Positions 42,479 through 51,303 of a stretch of 64,000 nt of DNA are shown piece by piece; position 1 is the stretch's first letter; every line of letters begins with the position of its first letter. Source of the DNA: Tianweitania sp. UT-5YL-CI-8 (GTDB taxonomy: Bacteria > Pseudomonadota > Alphaproteobacteria > Rhizobiales > Rhizobiaceae); contig NZ_JASCRR010000001.1 in assembly GCF_030010215.1 (NCBI RefSeq), positions 1-64,000 on the forward strand, written 5' to 3'. The position numbers and the translations under genes are program-made. Under the pieces are notes generated by a model. It saw only the letters and a list, made by a program, of their open reading frames with translations. It did not search any database and was not told the DNA's origin.

Positions 42479-44866
42479 TCAAATCGCTCTGAGATGGCGA
42501 ACGGGTCTGCCGGGACAGAGCGCCTGCGCGGCCCTGGCGATTGCCTGCGCGTCGATGCCGAAATGACGGTACAGATCGGCAAGCGTGCCGGTTTGGCCAA
42601 AATGCTCAACGCCGAGCGAGCGCGTGCGGTGGCCGTGAACCGATCCCAGCCAGGCGAGCGTCGCCGGGTGACCGTCGATCACGGTGACGATGCCGCAGTG
42701 AGACTGTATGTCGGCCATGAGCCGCTCGATGTGACTGCTGGCATAGGCCAGCCCGGCCTCTCTTGCGCGTTGCGCCGACGTCCAACCGGCGTTGAGCCGG
42801 TCAGCGGAGGTGATCGCGAGCAGTCCAACATCGCGCCGGTCCTCGCCCATCAGGCCGATCGCCTCGATCGCTTCCGGCGCCATGACACCGGTGTAGGCGA
42901 CGATGACCTGGGCATTCGGGCCGGGTTTGCGCATCCAGTAGGCGCCGTTGATGATGTCCTGCTTGAGTGCAGGTGTCATCTCCCGGCGTGGCTGCTCGAT
43001 CGATCGCGTGGACAGTCGCAAGTAGACTGAGCCGCCGGTGGCGTCGCGCAGCCAGGTGGTCTCATCGGCCTCCTCATCGCCGGATCTTTGCATGTATTCG
43101 AAGGCCCAGCGCATGATCACGGCGAGTTCGTCGACGAAGGCCGGCTCGAAGCTCGCCAGTCCGTCCTGCGCCATACCAATCAGGGGCGTGGCGATAGACT
43201 GGTGCGCGCCGCCCTCCGGCGCCAGCGAGACGCCAGAGGGCGTGGCCGCCAGCATGAAGCGGGCATCCTGGTAGCAGGCATAGTTGAGGGCATCGAGGCC
43301 ACGCTCGATGAAGGGATCGTAGAGCGTACCGACGGGCAACAGACGCTTGCCGAAGATCGAGTGCGACAGGCCCAGCGCCGACAGCATGATGAACAGGTTC
43401 ATCTCGGCGATGCCCAGTTCCATGTGCTGGCCGTCCGGCGAGAAGTTCCAGTTGTAGGTCGAGGGAATCTTTTCCGCCTTGAACAGGTCCGCCATCCGTT
43501 CCTTGGCAAACAGGCCCCGCCGGTTGACCCAGGCACCCAGATTGGTCGAGACCGTGACGTCCGGGGACGTCGTCACGATGCTTGAGGCGAAGTCGGAGTC
43601 CGCCTTGCTGATCTCATGCATCAGCAGCCCGAAACCCTGCTGGGTCGACATTAATGGCTGCACGCCGAAGGCGAGTTCTTCCGGCACGTCGATGGTGGGC
43701 GCTGCGTAGCGGCGCGTCCCCTTCTGGGCGAAGGGCACCGCGGAGAGAAAGTCGCGTAACTCCGCTGCGCTGACGGACAAGCCTTCGAAAGGTTCCCACT
43801 CCCGCCCCTCGCGGACGTTCATTGTCGTGCGCAGTGTCGCGACCTGCGTCGGCGTCATCAGGCCCGCGTGATTGTCCTTGTGGCCGGCGAGCGGCAGGCT
43901 GAATCCCTTGATCGTGTAGGCGATGAAGCACACTGGGCGATCATGCGTGCGCGCCTGTCGGAACGCCTCCAGGATCGACGGCAGGTCGTGTCCACCGAGA
44001 TTTTCCATCAGTGTCGCCAGTTCGGCGTCACTGCGCTTCTCGATCAGGCGCGTGACGGGCCCTTGGTCGCCAAGCTCATCCAGCAAGCGCTTGCGCCATG
44101 CGGCTCCGCCCTGGAAGGTGAGCGCGGAATAGAGCTGGTTCGGACAACTGTCGATCCAGTCCCGCAGGCGCTCTCCGCCCGGCTCGGCGAAGGCGGCTTT
44201 CTGCAGGGTGCCGTGCTTAAGCACGACGACATCCCAGCCGAAATTGCGGAAGATCGTCTCGAACCGTTCCCACAACCCCTCGCGGATCACCGCGTCCAGG
44301 CTCTGCCGATTGTAGTCGACGACCCACCAGGTGTTGCGCAACCCGTGCTTCCAGCCTTCCATCAAGGCTTCGAATATGTTGCCCTCGTCCATCTCGGCGT
44401 CGCCGATCAGCGCCACCATCTTGCCTTCGGGCAGATCCCCGGCCCAACCCTTCGCATGCACATAGTCTTGGACCAGCGAGGAGAACAGCGTCTGCGCGAC
44501 GCCGAGGCCGACGGAGCCGGTCGAGAAATCGACATCGTCGATGTCCTTTGTGCGCGACGGATAGGACTGGACGCCCTTGAAGCCGCGAAAATTCTTCATC
44601 TTCTCCAGCGACTGGTTGCCGAGAAGATACTGGATCGAATGGAAGATCGGGCTGGCGTGCGGTTTCACAGCGACGCGATCCTCAGGCCGCAGTTCCGAGA
44701 AGTAGAGAGCCGTCATGATCGTGGCCAGCGACGCCGACGAGGCCTGATGGCCGCCGACCTTGAGGCCGTCATCGCTGTCGCGCAAGTGGTTCGCGTTGTG
44801 GATCGTCCACATGGCAAGCCACAGCACCTTCTTTTCCAGCGCGGCGAGGATCCTGTCGTAGTTCAT
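42479..44866 (-). CDS. 2-oxoacid dehydrogenase E1, homodimeric type (AceE/MdeB-like)
   Basis: A 795-residue transketolase-like E1 that decarboxylates a 2-oxoacid with thiamine diphosphate and Mg. The ThDP fold starts GDAEMDEGNIFEALMEGWKH and ends N-R-Q-S-L-D near residue 160-190. Other markers are GLKVGGHQASSASLATIMTA near residue 35, HASPIFHSIQYLLGN near residue 70 and FSPDGQHMELGIAEMNLF near residue 475. It is about 90 residues shorter than AceE and closer in length to MdeB, which acts on 2-oxobutanoate from methionine. The divergent Lrp regulator is also present beside mdeB in pseudomonads. No E2 or E3 is nearby. RBS GGGAGG. Confidence 0.9.
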   Translation of the reverse strand: MNYDRILAALEKKVLWLAMWTIHNANHLRDSDDGLKVGGHQASSASLATIMTALYFSELRPEDRVAVKPHASPIFHSIQYLLGNQSLEKMKNFRGFKGVQSYPSRTKDIDDVDFSTGSVGLGVAQTLFSSLVQDYVHAKGWAGDLPEGKMVALIGDAEMDEGNIFEALMEGWKHGLRNTWWVVDYNRQSLDAVIREGLWERFETIFRNFGWDVVVLKHGTLQKAAFAEPGGERLRDWIDSCPNQLYSALTFQGGAAWRKRLLDELGDQGPVTRLIEKRSDAELATLMENLGGHDLPSILEAFRQARTHDRPVCFIAYTIKGFSLPLAGHKDNHAGLMTPTQVATLRTTMNVREGREWEPFEGLSVSAAELRDFLSAVPFAQKGTRRYAAPTIDVPEELAFGVQPLMSTQQGFGLLMHEISKADSDFASSIVTTSPDVTVSTNLGAWVNRRGLFAKERMADLFKAEKIPSTYNWNFSPDGQHMELGIAEMNLFIMLSALGLSHSIFGKRLLPVGTLYDPFIERGLDALNYACYQDARFMLAATPSGVSLAPEGGAHQSIATPLIGMAQDGLASFEPAFVDELAVIMRWAFEYMQRSGDEEADETTWLRDATGGSVYLRLSTRSIEQPRREMTPALKQDIINGAYWMRKPGPNAQVIVAYTGVMAPEAIEAIGLMGEDRRDVGLLAITSADRLNAGWTSAQRAREAGLAYASSHIERLMADIQSHCGIVTVIDGHPATLAWLGSVHGHRTRSLGVEHFGQTGTLADLYRHFGIDAQAIARAAQALCPGRPVRHLRAI

Positions 44867-44952
44867 CGTGTTGTGCCTCCCATGAAAGAGTTAGATCATA
44901 CGGTGGTTTAAGGGACTTTTCCGATCAAAAACCATTTGCTTCGGTCTCGATA

Positions 44953-45000
44953 TTGGCTGAATATTATCAAATGCCTTGTTAATTGACCGAAATCAGCCAA
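44953..45000. promoter_or_regulatory. Candidate Lrp operator
   Basis: Perfect inverted repeats TTGGCTGA and TCAGCCAA, separated by 32 bases, in the gap between the E1 and Lrp genes. The position suggests control of both. Wide spacing fits an oligomeric Lrp-type regulator. Confidence 0.45.
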
Positions 45001-45008
45001 GATTGCCG

Positions 45009-45464
45009 ATGGACAGAATCGACAAAAAGATCATCCAGGCCTTGCAGATGGACGGGAAGATGACCGTCGCTGATCTCGCCGAGAAGGTCGGCCTTTCGCA
45101 GTCGCCCTGCGCGCGCCGCGTCCGCAATCTCGAGCAGGATGGCATCATCAAGGGCTATGTGGCGGTGGTGGACCAGACGCGGGTCGGGCTGCCGATCAGC
45201 GCCTTCGCGTCCATCAAGCTGGAACGCCAGCGCGAGGAGGATCTGGACCACTTCGCCCATGCCGTCGCGCAGTGGCCGGAAGTGGTCGACTGCTATCTCA
45301 TGACAGGCCAGCGCGACTATCTGATGCGCATCGTCGCAAGCGACCTTGAAGCCTATGAGCGCTTTCTCAAACAGAAGCTCACACGCCTCGACGGCGTCGC
45401 GTCCATCGAGACCAGTTTTGCCCTGGGGCAGGTCAAACGCTCGGAGGTGCTGCCGCTGGAATGA
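45009..45464 (+). CDS. Lrp/AsnC-family transcriptional regulator
   Basis: A 151-residue regulator. The helix-turn-helix is KIIQALQMDGKMTVADLAEK and VGLSQSPCARRVRNLEQDGI, and the RAM ligand domain includes Y-V-A-V-V-D-Q-T-R-V-G-L, D-C-Y-L-M-T-G-Q-R-D-Y-L-M-R-I-V and the family ending G-V-A-S-I-E-T-S-F-A-L. The start at 45009 is chosen because M-D-R-I-D-K-K is the normal family beginning; a TTG 33 bases earlier is in frame. It lies divergent from the E1 gene, and its C-terminal part is partly duplicated at 42327-42478. It may be responsive to an amino acid such as methionine or threonine. Confidence 0.94.
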   Translation: MDRIDKKIIQALQMDGKMTVADLAEKVGLSQSPCARRVRNLEQDGIIKGYVAVVDQTRVGLPISAFASIKLERQREEDLDHFAHAVAQWPEVVDCYLMTGQRDYLMRIVASDLEAYERFLKQKLTRLDGVASIETSFALGQVKRSEVLPLE

Positions 45465-45509
45465 AGGCGGCAGCAGGGGGCAGAGATGGAGGGAAGGCAT
45501 CGTTCACAC

Positions 45510-46358
45510 CTAGAAAAGCGCGACGAGGAAGCGCGCGCTGACCAAGAGAAGAAATATCCCGAACGCGACCTCGAGCCGCCGCTTCGACAGCGTGTGCGCG
45601 AGCCTCGCGCCGATGGGCGCGGTCATGACGCTGGTTGGGATGAACAGGATAAGCCCGATCAGCGAAACATATCCGAGCGCCAGCGGCGGCTGCAGCGCGA
45701 CCACCTCCGGAAATTCTGATGCGCGTGGCCAGCCGGCATAGATATAGCCGATGGTTCCCGGGATGGAGATCAGCACACCGAGGCCCGACGACGTCGCCAC
45801 GGACTGATGAATCGGCCGACCGTAGAAGGTCATGAACAGGTTGGAAAGCTGGCCGCCGCCGATCCCCATCAGGCTCGATAACACGCCGATGATCCATCCG
45901 TAGAAGATCATCAGCGATCCGGCGGGGAGATCGGTGCCGAAACACCAGCTGTCGCGGCCAAAGAGCAACCGGATCGCCGAGACCGACGCTACGGCGACGA
46001 AGATTGCCTTGAACAGGTCTGGCGGTGCATAGCGCGCCACCGCCGAACCCATGATGACGCCAACCACAACCGGCACCGCCCATCGTTTCAGGATGGCGAG
46101 GTCCACAGCGCCCTTGGCGCGATGCGCATTGAAGGAGCGGATCGATGTTGGAATGATGATGGCGAGCGAGGTGCCGACGCAGAGCGGCATGCGCACCTCC
46201 TCAGGGACATCGATCACACGGAAAAGTTCGTACAGGATCGGCACCGCCACCGCACCGCCGCCTACCCCGAACAGGCCGGCCAGCAATCCGGTCACGGCCC
46301 CTCCGGCAAGCAGCGCGACCGCAAGCAGCATCAGGTCTTGTGTGACGCCATCGTACAT
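45510..46358 (-). CDS. TauE/SafE-family exporter
   Basis: A 282-residue membrane protein with about eight segments. The two family repeats are visible as LLAGLFGVGGGAVAVPILYE near residue 25 and SSLMGIGGGQLSNLFMTFYG near residue 170. Members export sulfite, sulfoacetate or other organic anions. The start follows AGGGG. The upstream minus-strand neighbour is gamma-glutamyltransferase, so an organosulfur (glutathione-related) link is possible. The ending A-F-G-I-F-L-L-L-V-S-A-R-F is typical. Confidence 0.9.
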   Translation of the reverse strand: MYDGVTQDLMLLAVALLAGGAVTGLLAGLFGVGGGAVAVPILYELFRVIDVPEEVRMPLCVGTSLAIIIPTSIRSFNAHRAKGAVDLAILKRWAVPVVVGVIMGSAVARYAPPDLFKAIFVAVASVSAIRLLFGRDSWCFGTDLPAGSLMIFYGWIIGVLSSLMGIGGGQLSNLFMTFYGRPIHQSVATSSGLGVLISIPGTIGYIYAGWPRASEFPEVVALQPPLALGYVSLIGLILFIPTSVMTAPIGARLAHTLSKRRLEVAFGIFLLLVSARFLVALF

Positions 46359-46449
46359 CGAAAACCCCTGAAGAATGTTTGCAGCCGTCCATGCCGCTTG
46401 GCAGGATATCTTGCGCCGCCGCCCTTGATGAAAAATGCCGTGAGTTCGG

Positions 46450-48039
46450 CTAGAAGCCGATGGCAGCACCGTCGCTGCGAGGATCGGTCGCGCCTTCGAA
46501 GGTTCCGTCGGAGCGGCGCTTGACGGCGCCTGCATGCCCCATCATCGGCGAAAAGGGCGCGACGATCTCCACCTGATGGCCGGCATCGCGCAAAGCGGAG
46601 ACGACGCTCGGCTCGAAACGGTCCTCGATCTTCAGCGTCACGCTTTCCTCGCCCCAGGTTTTGCCCAGCAGCCAGCGTGGCGCGGTGATCGCCTCCTGCA
46701 GGCCCTGACCGAACAGGGCATGGCGGCTGAAGAGAGCGGCCTGCGTCTGCGGTTGGCCCTCGCCGCCCATGGTGCCGTAGACCATGGTGCCTCCGTCCGG
46801 CAACAGTGCCATCGAAGGGTTGAGGGTGTGAAACGGTTTGCGGCCGGGCGCAAGGCTGCGCGGGCCGTACCCGCCGAGCGCAAAACTCGCGCCGCGATTC
46901 TGCCAGACGATGCCGGTATGTGGCAGCACGCAGCCGGAGCCGAATTCGAAGAAGATGCTCTGGATGTAGCTGACGGCGGTGCCACTGGAATCTATTGCGC
47001 CCATCCAAACCGTGTCGCCGCCGCTGGGCTTAGCAGGCCAGTCAAGAGCGCGCCGGCGGTCGATCCGCTCGGCCAGCCTGTCCAACTCCGCCGCCGAGAG
47101 CCAGTGCTCCACGCGGCCGCTGAGCCCGGGATCGCCGATGACGCGGTCCCTGACAAGGAACGCCTGCTTGGTTGCCTCCACAAGCCCGTGGATGTGCTCG
47201 AAGCCATCCGCCCGGGAGATGCCGAGCCTATCAAACAGTGACAGGATCATCAGCGACGCCAAGCCTTGCGTCGGTGGCGGCATGTTGAAGAGCCTCGCTC
47301 CTCCGGACAGGGTGGAGGACAGAAGCGGCACGGCGCTCGATCTGTGTTCCTGAAGATCCCGGCTTCCCAGGGGGGCGCCGACCGCTTCCAGATCAAAGGC
47401 CACGTCGCGGGCCAGTTCGCCCCGGTAAAAGTCTTCGGGCCCATGCGTGCCGATGCGGCGCAGCGTTTCCGCCAGCGCGGGCAACCGCATGAGATCGCCC
47501 TCGCCGGGTGGTGTCCCGTCGCGCAGGAAGGTTTTCGCGAAGCCCGGCGCGCCGGCAAGTTCGCCATGCTTCCCAACAGTCAGGTCTGCCTGGCTGGTGG
47601 TGACGGCGAAGCCGTTCTCGGCGTGCCATATCGCGTCTTCCAGCAGGCGCGACAGCGGCAGGCGACCGCCAATGCCAGCGCTGATCCTCAGAGTGTGGTC
47701 CCAACCGGAGAGCGCGCCGGCCATCGTGTTGGCGGCGAGCGGGCCGCGCAATGGGACTGCGGCATGGCCATGCTCCTCGTAGAGGCGGTCCGTTACCTCC
47801 GCGCCTGCCGCTCCGCAGGCGTCGATGCCGATCGGATCGTCTCCCGCTGTTTTGACGATCCAGAAACCGTCGCCGCCGATCGAGGTCATGTGCGGATAGA
47901 CGACCGACAGCGCAGCCGCCATCGCCACCACGGCCTCAATTGCATTGCCGCCGTCACGAAGCACGCGCGCGCCGGCTTCGCTGGCGAGATGATGCGGCGA
48001 GGTGACCATGCCTCGCCGGGAACGCGGAGTGTGCAGCAC
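46450..48039 (-). CDS. Gamma-glutamyltransferase family protein
   Basis: A 529-residue Ntn-hydrolase precursor of the GGT family. GGT cleaves gamma-glutamyl bonds in glutathione and relatives. Visible are SPHHLASEAGARVLRDGGNA near residue 12, VVYPHMTSIGGDGFWIV near residue 38, the autocleavage Thr in G-G-D-T-V-W-M-G-A-I-D near residue 350, and PRWLLGKTWGEESV near residue 450. No cleavable signal is seen: the protein begins near V-L-H-T-P-R-S-R-R-G, so it is likely cytoplasmic and closer to GGT-like acylases (YwrD type). The GTG start at 48039 follows GAAAGGAC. It is between NIPSNAP and TauE genes. Confidence 0.9.
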   Translation of the reverse strand: MLHTPRSRRGMVTSPHHLASEAGARVLRDGGNAIEAVVAMAAALSVVYPHMTSIGGDGFWIVKTAGDDPIGIDACGAAGAEVTDRLYEEHGHAAVPLRGPLAANTMAGALSGWDHTLRISAGIGGRLPLSRLLEDAIWHAENGFAVTTSQADLTVGKHGELAGAPGFAKTFLRDGTPPGEGDLMRLPALAETLRRIGTHGPEDFYRGELARDVAFDLEAVGAPLGSRDLQEHRSSAVPLLSSTLSGGARLFNMPPPTQGLASLMILSLFDRLGISRADGFEHIHGLVEATKQAFLVRDRVIGDPGLSGRVEHWLSAAELDRLAERIDRRRALDWPAKPSGGDTVWMGAIDSSGTAVSYIQSIFFEFGSGCVLPHTGIVWQNRGASFALGGYGPRSLAPGRKPFHTLNPSMALLPDGGTMVYGTMGGEGQPQTQAALFSRHALFGQGLQEAITAPRWLLGKTWGEESVTLKIEDRFEPSVVSALRDAGHQVEIVAPFSPMMGHAGAVKRRSDGTFEGATDPRSDGAAIGF

Positions 48040-48085
48040 GATAGTCCTTTCGAATGGGATGGTTCGACGGTGCGTAAGCGCGCAC

Positions 48086-48409
48086 CTAGTCCGGAAGCGG
48101 GATGGCATCGCGCAGGATGGTGTTGGCGATCCGGGCGACAAGGGGACCGTTCGCTTCCGTCCGCTTCCGGATTTCGATCCAGCGCGTGTCGCTGGCGAAG
48201 ACCTGCCACTTCTCCTCGCGCTCGGCGAGGTTGTTCCATGACAGCATGTAGTGCAGCGCCTCATTGTGGTCGCCGATCACCGTCGTCCAGAAGCCCAGCG
48301 GTCGAAAGCCGATCTCGCTCCATATGGGCAGGGCATCCACGCGGAAGCGTTGCACCACTGCGGGCAACTTGCCGGGCAGACATTCGTAGCGGCGCAGTTC
48401 GCGGATCAT
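48086..48409 (-). CDS. NIPSNAP-family protein
   Basis: A 107-residue protein. It begins M-I-R-E-L-R-R-Y-E-C-L-P-G-K, has VVQRFRVDALPIWSEIGFRP, L-G-F-W-T-T-V-I-G-D-H-N-E-A and LHYMLSWNNLAEREEKW, the dimeric ferredoxin-like fold of NIPSNAP proteins. Bacterial members are often in degradation operons but their role is unknown. The RBS AGGAGACC is good. The gene is likely cotranscribed with the GGT gene, 46 bases downstream. Confidence 0.9.
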   Translation of the reverse strand: MIRELRRYECLPGKLPAVVQRFRVDALPIWSEIGFRPLGFWTTVIGDHNEALHYMLSWNNLAEREEKWQVFASDTRWIEIRKRTEANGPLVARIANTILRDAIPLPD

Positions 48410-48436
48410 CGCCTGGTCTCCTGTGCTCGGTGTCGG

Positions 48437-49366
48437 TTAGGCGGCTTTCAGTTTGGCGCCCGCGCCGCTCGCCCGGGGAGAAAGCCCAGCGCTGAGGCGG
48501 TCAAGAAGCGCACGGACTTCGGGAAGCACGCCATGGCTGGAGGGAAGAAGTGCCGTCAGCCTGGTTTCCCCCACTTTCCATCCGGGCAGGACGGGCACGA
48601 GTTCGCCGCACGCGACATGTTTCGCGCTGATCGACGCGGGAAGCGCTGCGATGCCACCCCCCGCGCATGCCGCAGCGCAGAGGGAAACGATGTCGGCGCT
48701 GACCAGCCTTGGCTGAAAGCAGACGGTCGTTGCGCTCCTGGCGTGATTGCTGATCTGCCAGCGGCCGCTTCCAGACGCCTGATTGTGATCGAGAAGGTGG
48801 TGCTGTTCCAGATCGCTTGGACACGCCGCCTGCGGCATGCGGGAAAGATAATCGGGTGACGCGGCCAGATGGCGGGGTTCGCAGAAGAGCTGGCGCTGAA
48901 TCATGCTGGAATCCTCCAGCGGCGTGTCATGCTCGACAACAAACAGGTCCGACGTTCTGCCTGAGATGTCCGCGGCGCGGGGCAGGATTTCCTGAACGAG
49001 ATGCACTTCGGGGAAGTCTCGCAGGAATGCTGCGATGATCCTGCCGTAGGGGAGTTGGGATATAAGGGGCGAGGCCGAGATGCGCACGGTCCCCCGGTGC
49101 TTGCCCAGCCGGCTGCTGATTACGACCTCGGCGGCGCGCGCCTCGATCAGGATGTTGCGGGCGTGCTGGTAGAACTGGTTGCCGAGCTCGGTGACGAGAA
49201 AGGTTCGTGATGTGCGTTGGATAAGCCGCGCGCCAAGCCGCTCCTCCAGCATCGTGATGCGCTTGCTGAGCTTGGATTTGGGCAGGTTCAAGGCCTTGCT
49301 GGCAGCGGTGATGCCGCTGTTTTCCACAACATGAGCGAAATAATAATAGTCGTTGAAATTGATCAC
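48437..49366 (-). CDS. LysR-family transcriptional regulator
   Basis: A 309-residue LysR regulator. The helix-turn-helix is F-A-H-V-V-E-N-S-G-I-T-A-A-S-K-A-L-N-L with SKLSKRITMLEERLGARLIQ. The effector domain has the DLFVVEHDTPLEDSSMIQRQ block and LCAAACAGGGIAALPASISA. The GTG at 49366 has AGGAGC upstream. It is divergent from the cupin-FAH-RidA-ABC operon (49653 onward) and beside the NIPSNAP-GGT genes, so it may control either. An AT-rich palindrome lies in the divergent gap. Confidence 0.93.
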   Translation of the reverse strand: MINFNDYYYFAHVVENSGITAASKALNLPKSKLSKRITMLEERLGARLIQRTSRTFLVTELGNQFYQHARNILIEARAAEVVISSRLGKHRGTVRISASPLISQLPYGRIIAAFLRDFPEVHLVQEILPRAADISGRTSDLFVVEHDTPLEDSSMIQRQLFCEPRHLAASPDYLSRMPQAACPSDLEQHHLLDHNQASGSGRWQISNHARSATTVCFQPRLVSADIVSLCAAACAGGGIAALPASISAKHVACGELVPVLPGWKVGETRLTALLPSSHGVLPEVRALLDRLSAGLSPRASGAGAKLKAA

Positions 49367-49487
49367 CGGATTGCTCCTGTCACGAGGCGGCCTGTTGGCT
49401 GTCTCACTGCGTTCCCGTCCGCTTATGCGGATCTGATTTGCAAAAAATACTCTAAACTTGCATAAACGACAATATCTATGAAACATA

Positions 49488-49499
49488 TTCAATATTGAA
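49488..49499. promoter_or_regulatory. Candidate LysR binding palindrome
   Basis: TTCAATATTGAA, a perfect 12-base palindrome within an AT-rich gap between the divergent LysR and cupin genes. LysR sites have a T-N11-A core; this one is a candidate by position. Confidence 0.4.
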
Positions 49500-49652
49500 A
49501 TTTTCAAGTTTTTAATGCAAAATCGGGAAACTTTGAGTTCATGTTTTGCTGACTTATCAACGAGGGGTCAGCCGCCCACACTTGCAGGTGTTGCGTCTGA
49601 GGCCTCGCAGAGTGGGTCGTGGACGCTGCCCTCGCAAGAGTAAAGGAAAGAC

Positions 49653-50207
49653 ATGTCCAGCAGTTCAGATCCCGACCACGATATTCCCAACGTCCGCTTC
49701 TACACGGCGCCCGAGGACGGCCGGACAATCGCCATCTTCATCGGCGGTCGTTTCGACGCTTTCGACAGGTTTCCCCCCTTCATGGAAAGCGAAGCAGAAA
49801 TTCGTCACGTCCAAGAAGCCTACAAGGTCGCCGACCCACTGCTCGAACGCACCACGAAAGCGCATGTGACTGACGATAGCTGGCCCCTGCAGATCATAAT
49901 GCTGGAACGCCAGAAAGGCGCGATCACGCTGCCTCACTACCATGTGCCGAACGAGGCGCTACCCCCACTTCCCACCCGCCATCAGATCCTGGTTTGCCAG
50001 AGCGGCCGTGCGCGCGTCGGCATCTTCACGCGGCAGGGCAAATGGCTCGGCGACACGTTTCTAGAGCCGAACGACATGCTGCTGATGGCGGAAGGACACG
50101 AGGTCGAGTTCCTCGAGCCGAAGACGCGGCTGATCGAGATAAAGCAGGGGCCCTTCCCAGGCACCGACGCAGACGACAAAGTGGACATTCCGCAGGTGAT
50201 ACGATGA
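49653..50207 (+). CDS. Cupin-like hypothetical protein
   Basis: A 184-residue protein with a cupin-like C-terminal half: I-T-L-P-H-Y-H-V-P-N-E near residue 90, HQILVCQSGRARVGIFTRQG, and L-G-D-T-F-L-E-P-N-D-M. The first half begins RFYTAPEDGRTIAIFIGGRF. I do not know a named family. The RBS AAAGGAAAG is clear. The stop overlaps the next start by four bases (ATGA), so it is cotranslated with the FAH-family hydrolase. Confidence 0.75.
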   Translation: MSSSSDPDHDIPNVRFYTAPEDGRTIAIFIGGRFDAFDRFPPFMESEAEIRHVQEAYKVADPLLERTTKAHVTDDSWPLQIIMLERQKGAITLPHYHVPNEALPPLPTRHQILVCQSGRARVGIFTRQGKWLGDTFLEPNDMLLMAEGHEVEFLEPKTRLIEIKQGPFPGTDADDKVDIPQVIR

Positions 50208-51283
50208 AACTCGCTACGTTCCGCACGCAGGGGCCGCTCGGCCCGATCGACAGATTCGGCCTCATATGGCTCGACCCCGCCGCGTCCGATCCGGTCGCGG
50301 CCTCCCGCGAGGGGCGCGGCTGGGTGATCGACGTCAACGCCGCCTTTGGTGCTATCGCCGCCTCCAGGAAGTTGCCCAATCCGGCGCTCCGCGCCGATGC
50401 TTTCGCACCGGCCGACCTGCAGGCAATGTCGCTGCTCTATGGACCATCACTCGATCCCGTCCGCGAGGTCGAGGCTTGGGTCGGTGGGCTGAAGGGCGAC
50501 ATCGAAGCCGGGCATCTTCGCGGACCCCGCGGAGAGATTGTCGCCCATCCGCTCGGCTCCGTCCGTCTGATGCCACCGATCAAGGTTCCTGTGCTGCGCG
50601 ACTTTGCCGCCTTCGAGGATCATCTGCTGGCGACGTTCGGCAAGATGGGCCTGAAACTGCCCCCGGAATGGTACGAGCGTCCCTTCGCGTTCAAGGCCAA
50701 TCCGACCTCGTTGGTCGGGCACGATGCCGAGGTGCAGTGGCCGGAATACACGAAGAAGCTCGATTTTGAACTGGAGATCGCGGCTGTTGTCGGCCTCGCG
50801 GCGCGTAACGTGGACGCGGCCGACGCTGGCAGGCATATCCTGGGCTTCACGCTGCTGAACGACTTCTCTGCCCGCGACACGCAGCGCGGCGAAATGGCCA
50901 ACAATACCGGTCCGTACAAGGGCAAGGATTTCGCCTGGGGGCTCGGTCCGTGGATCGTCACGCCCGACGAGATCCCCGCCATCCTGAACACGCCCATGCG
51001 GGTTCTCGTGAACGGCGAGGTCTGGGCGGAATCAACGCCTGGCGAGATGCAATGGACCTTCGAGGAGATGATTTCCTACACCTCGCAGGACGAGACGTTG
51101 AACGTCGGTGACGTGCTGGGCTCCGGCACTGTCAACAATGGCTGCGGCTTCGAACTCGATCGATGGATTTCGGTCGGCGACGTAGTCGAGCTTGAGGCGG
51201 CCGGGCTTGGCATCCTGCGCAACAAGATCACGCCGCCGCGCTCACAAAAGGTCAACTGGCGCGCGGGCCGTGCGGCCGCGTGA
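50204..51283 (+). CDS. Fumarylacetoacetate hydrolase-family protein
   Basis: A 359-residue FAH-fold protein. The metal-binding Glu-x-Glu lies in LDFELEIAAVVG near residue 187, after KANPTSLVGHD near residue 165. Conserved neighbours are GFTLLNDFSARDTQRGEM near residue 215, KDFAWGLGPWIVT near residue 245 and GDVLGSGTVNNGCGFELDRW near residue 305. Such enzymes hydrolyse C-C bonds of fumarylacetoacetate-like diketo acids, decarboxylate oxaloacetate, or dehydrate sugar acids. The extended N-terminal domain (about 125 residues) makes it FAA-hydrolase type rather than short YcgM type. Cotranslated with the cupin gene. Confidence 0.9.
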   Translation: MKLATFRTQGPLGPIDRFGLIWLDPAASDPVAASREGRGWVIDVNAAFGAIAASRKLPNPALRADAFAPADLQAMSLLYGPSLDPVREVEAWVGGLKGDIEAGHLRGPRGEIVAHPLGSVRLMPPIKVPVLRDFAAFEDHLLATFGKMGLKLPPEWYERPFAFKANPTSLVGHDAEVQWPEYTKKLDFELEIAAVVGLAARNVDAADAGRHILGFTLLNDFSARDTQRGEMANNTGPYKGKDFAWGLGPWIVTPDEIPAILNTPMRVLVNGEVWAESTPGEMQWTFEEMISYTSQDETLNVGDVLGSGTVNNGCGFELDRWISVGDVVELEAAGLGILRNKITPPRSQKVNWRAGRAAA

Positions 51284-51303
51284 AATCGGGAGAGGCCATC
51301 GCC

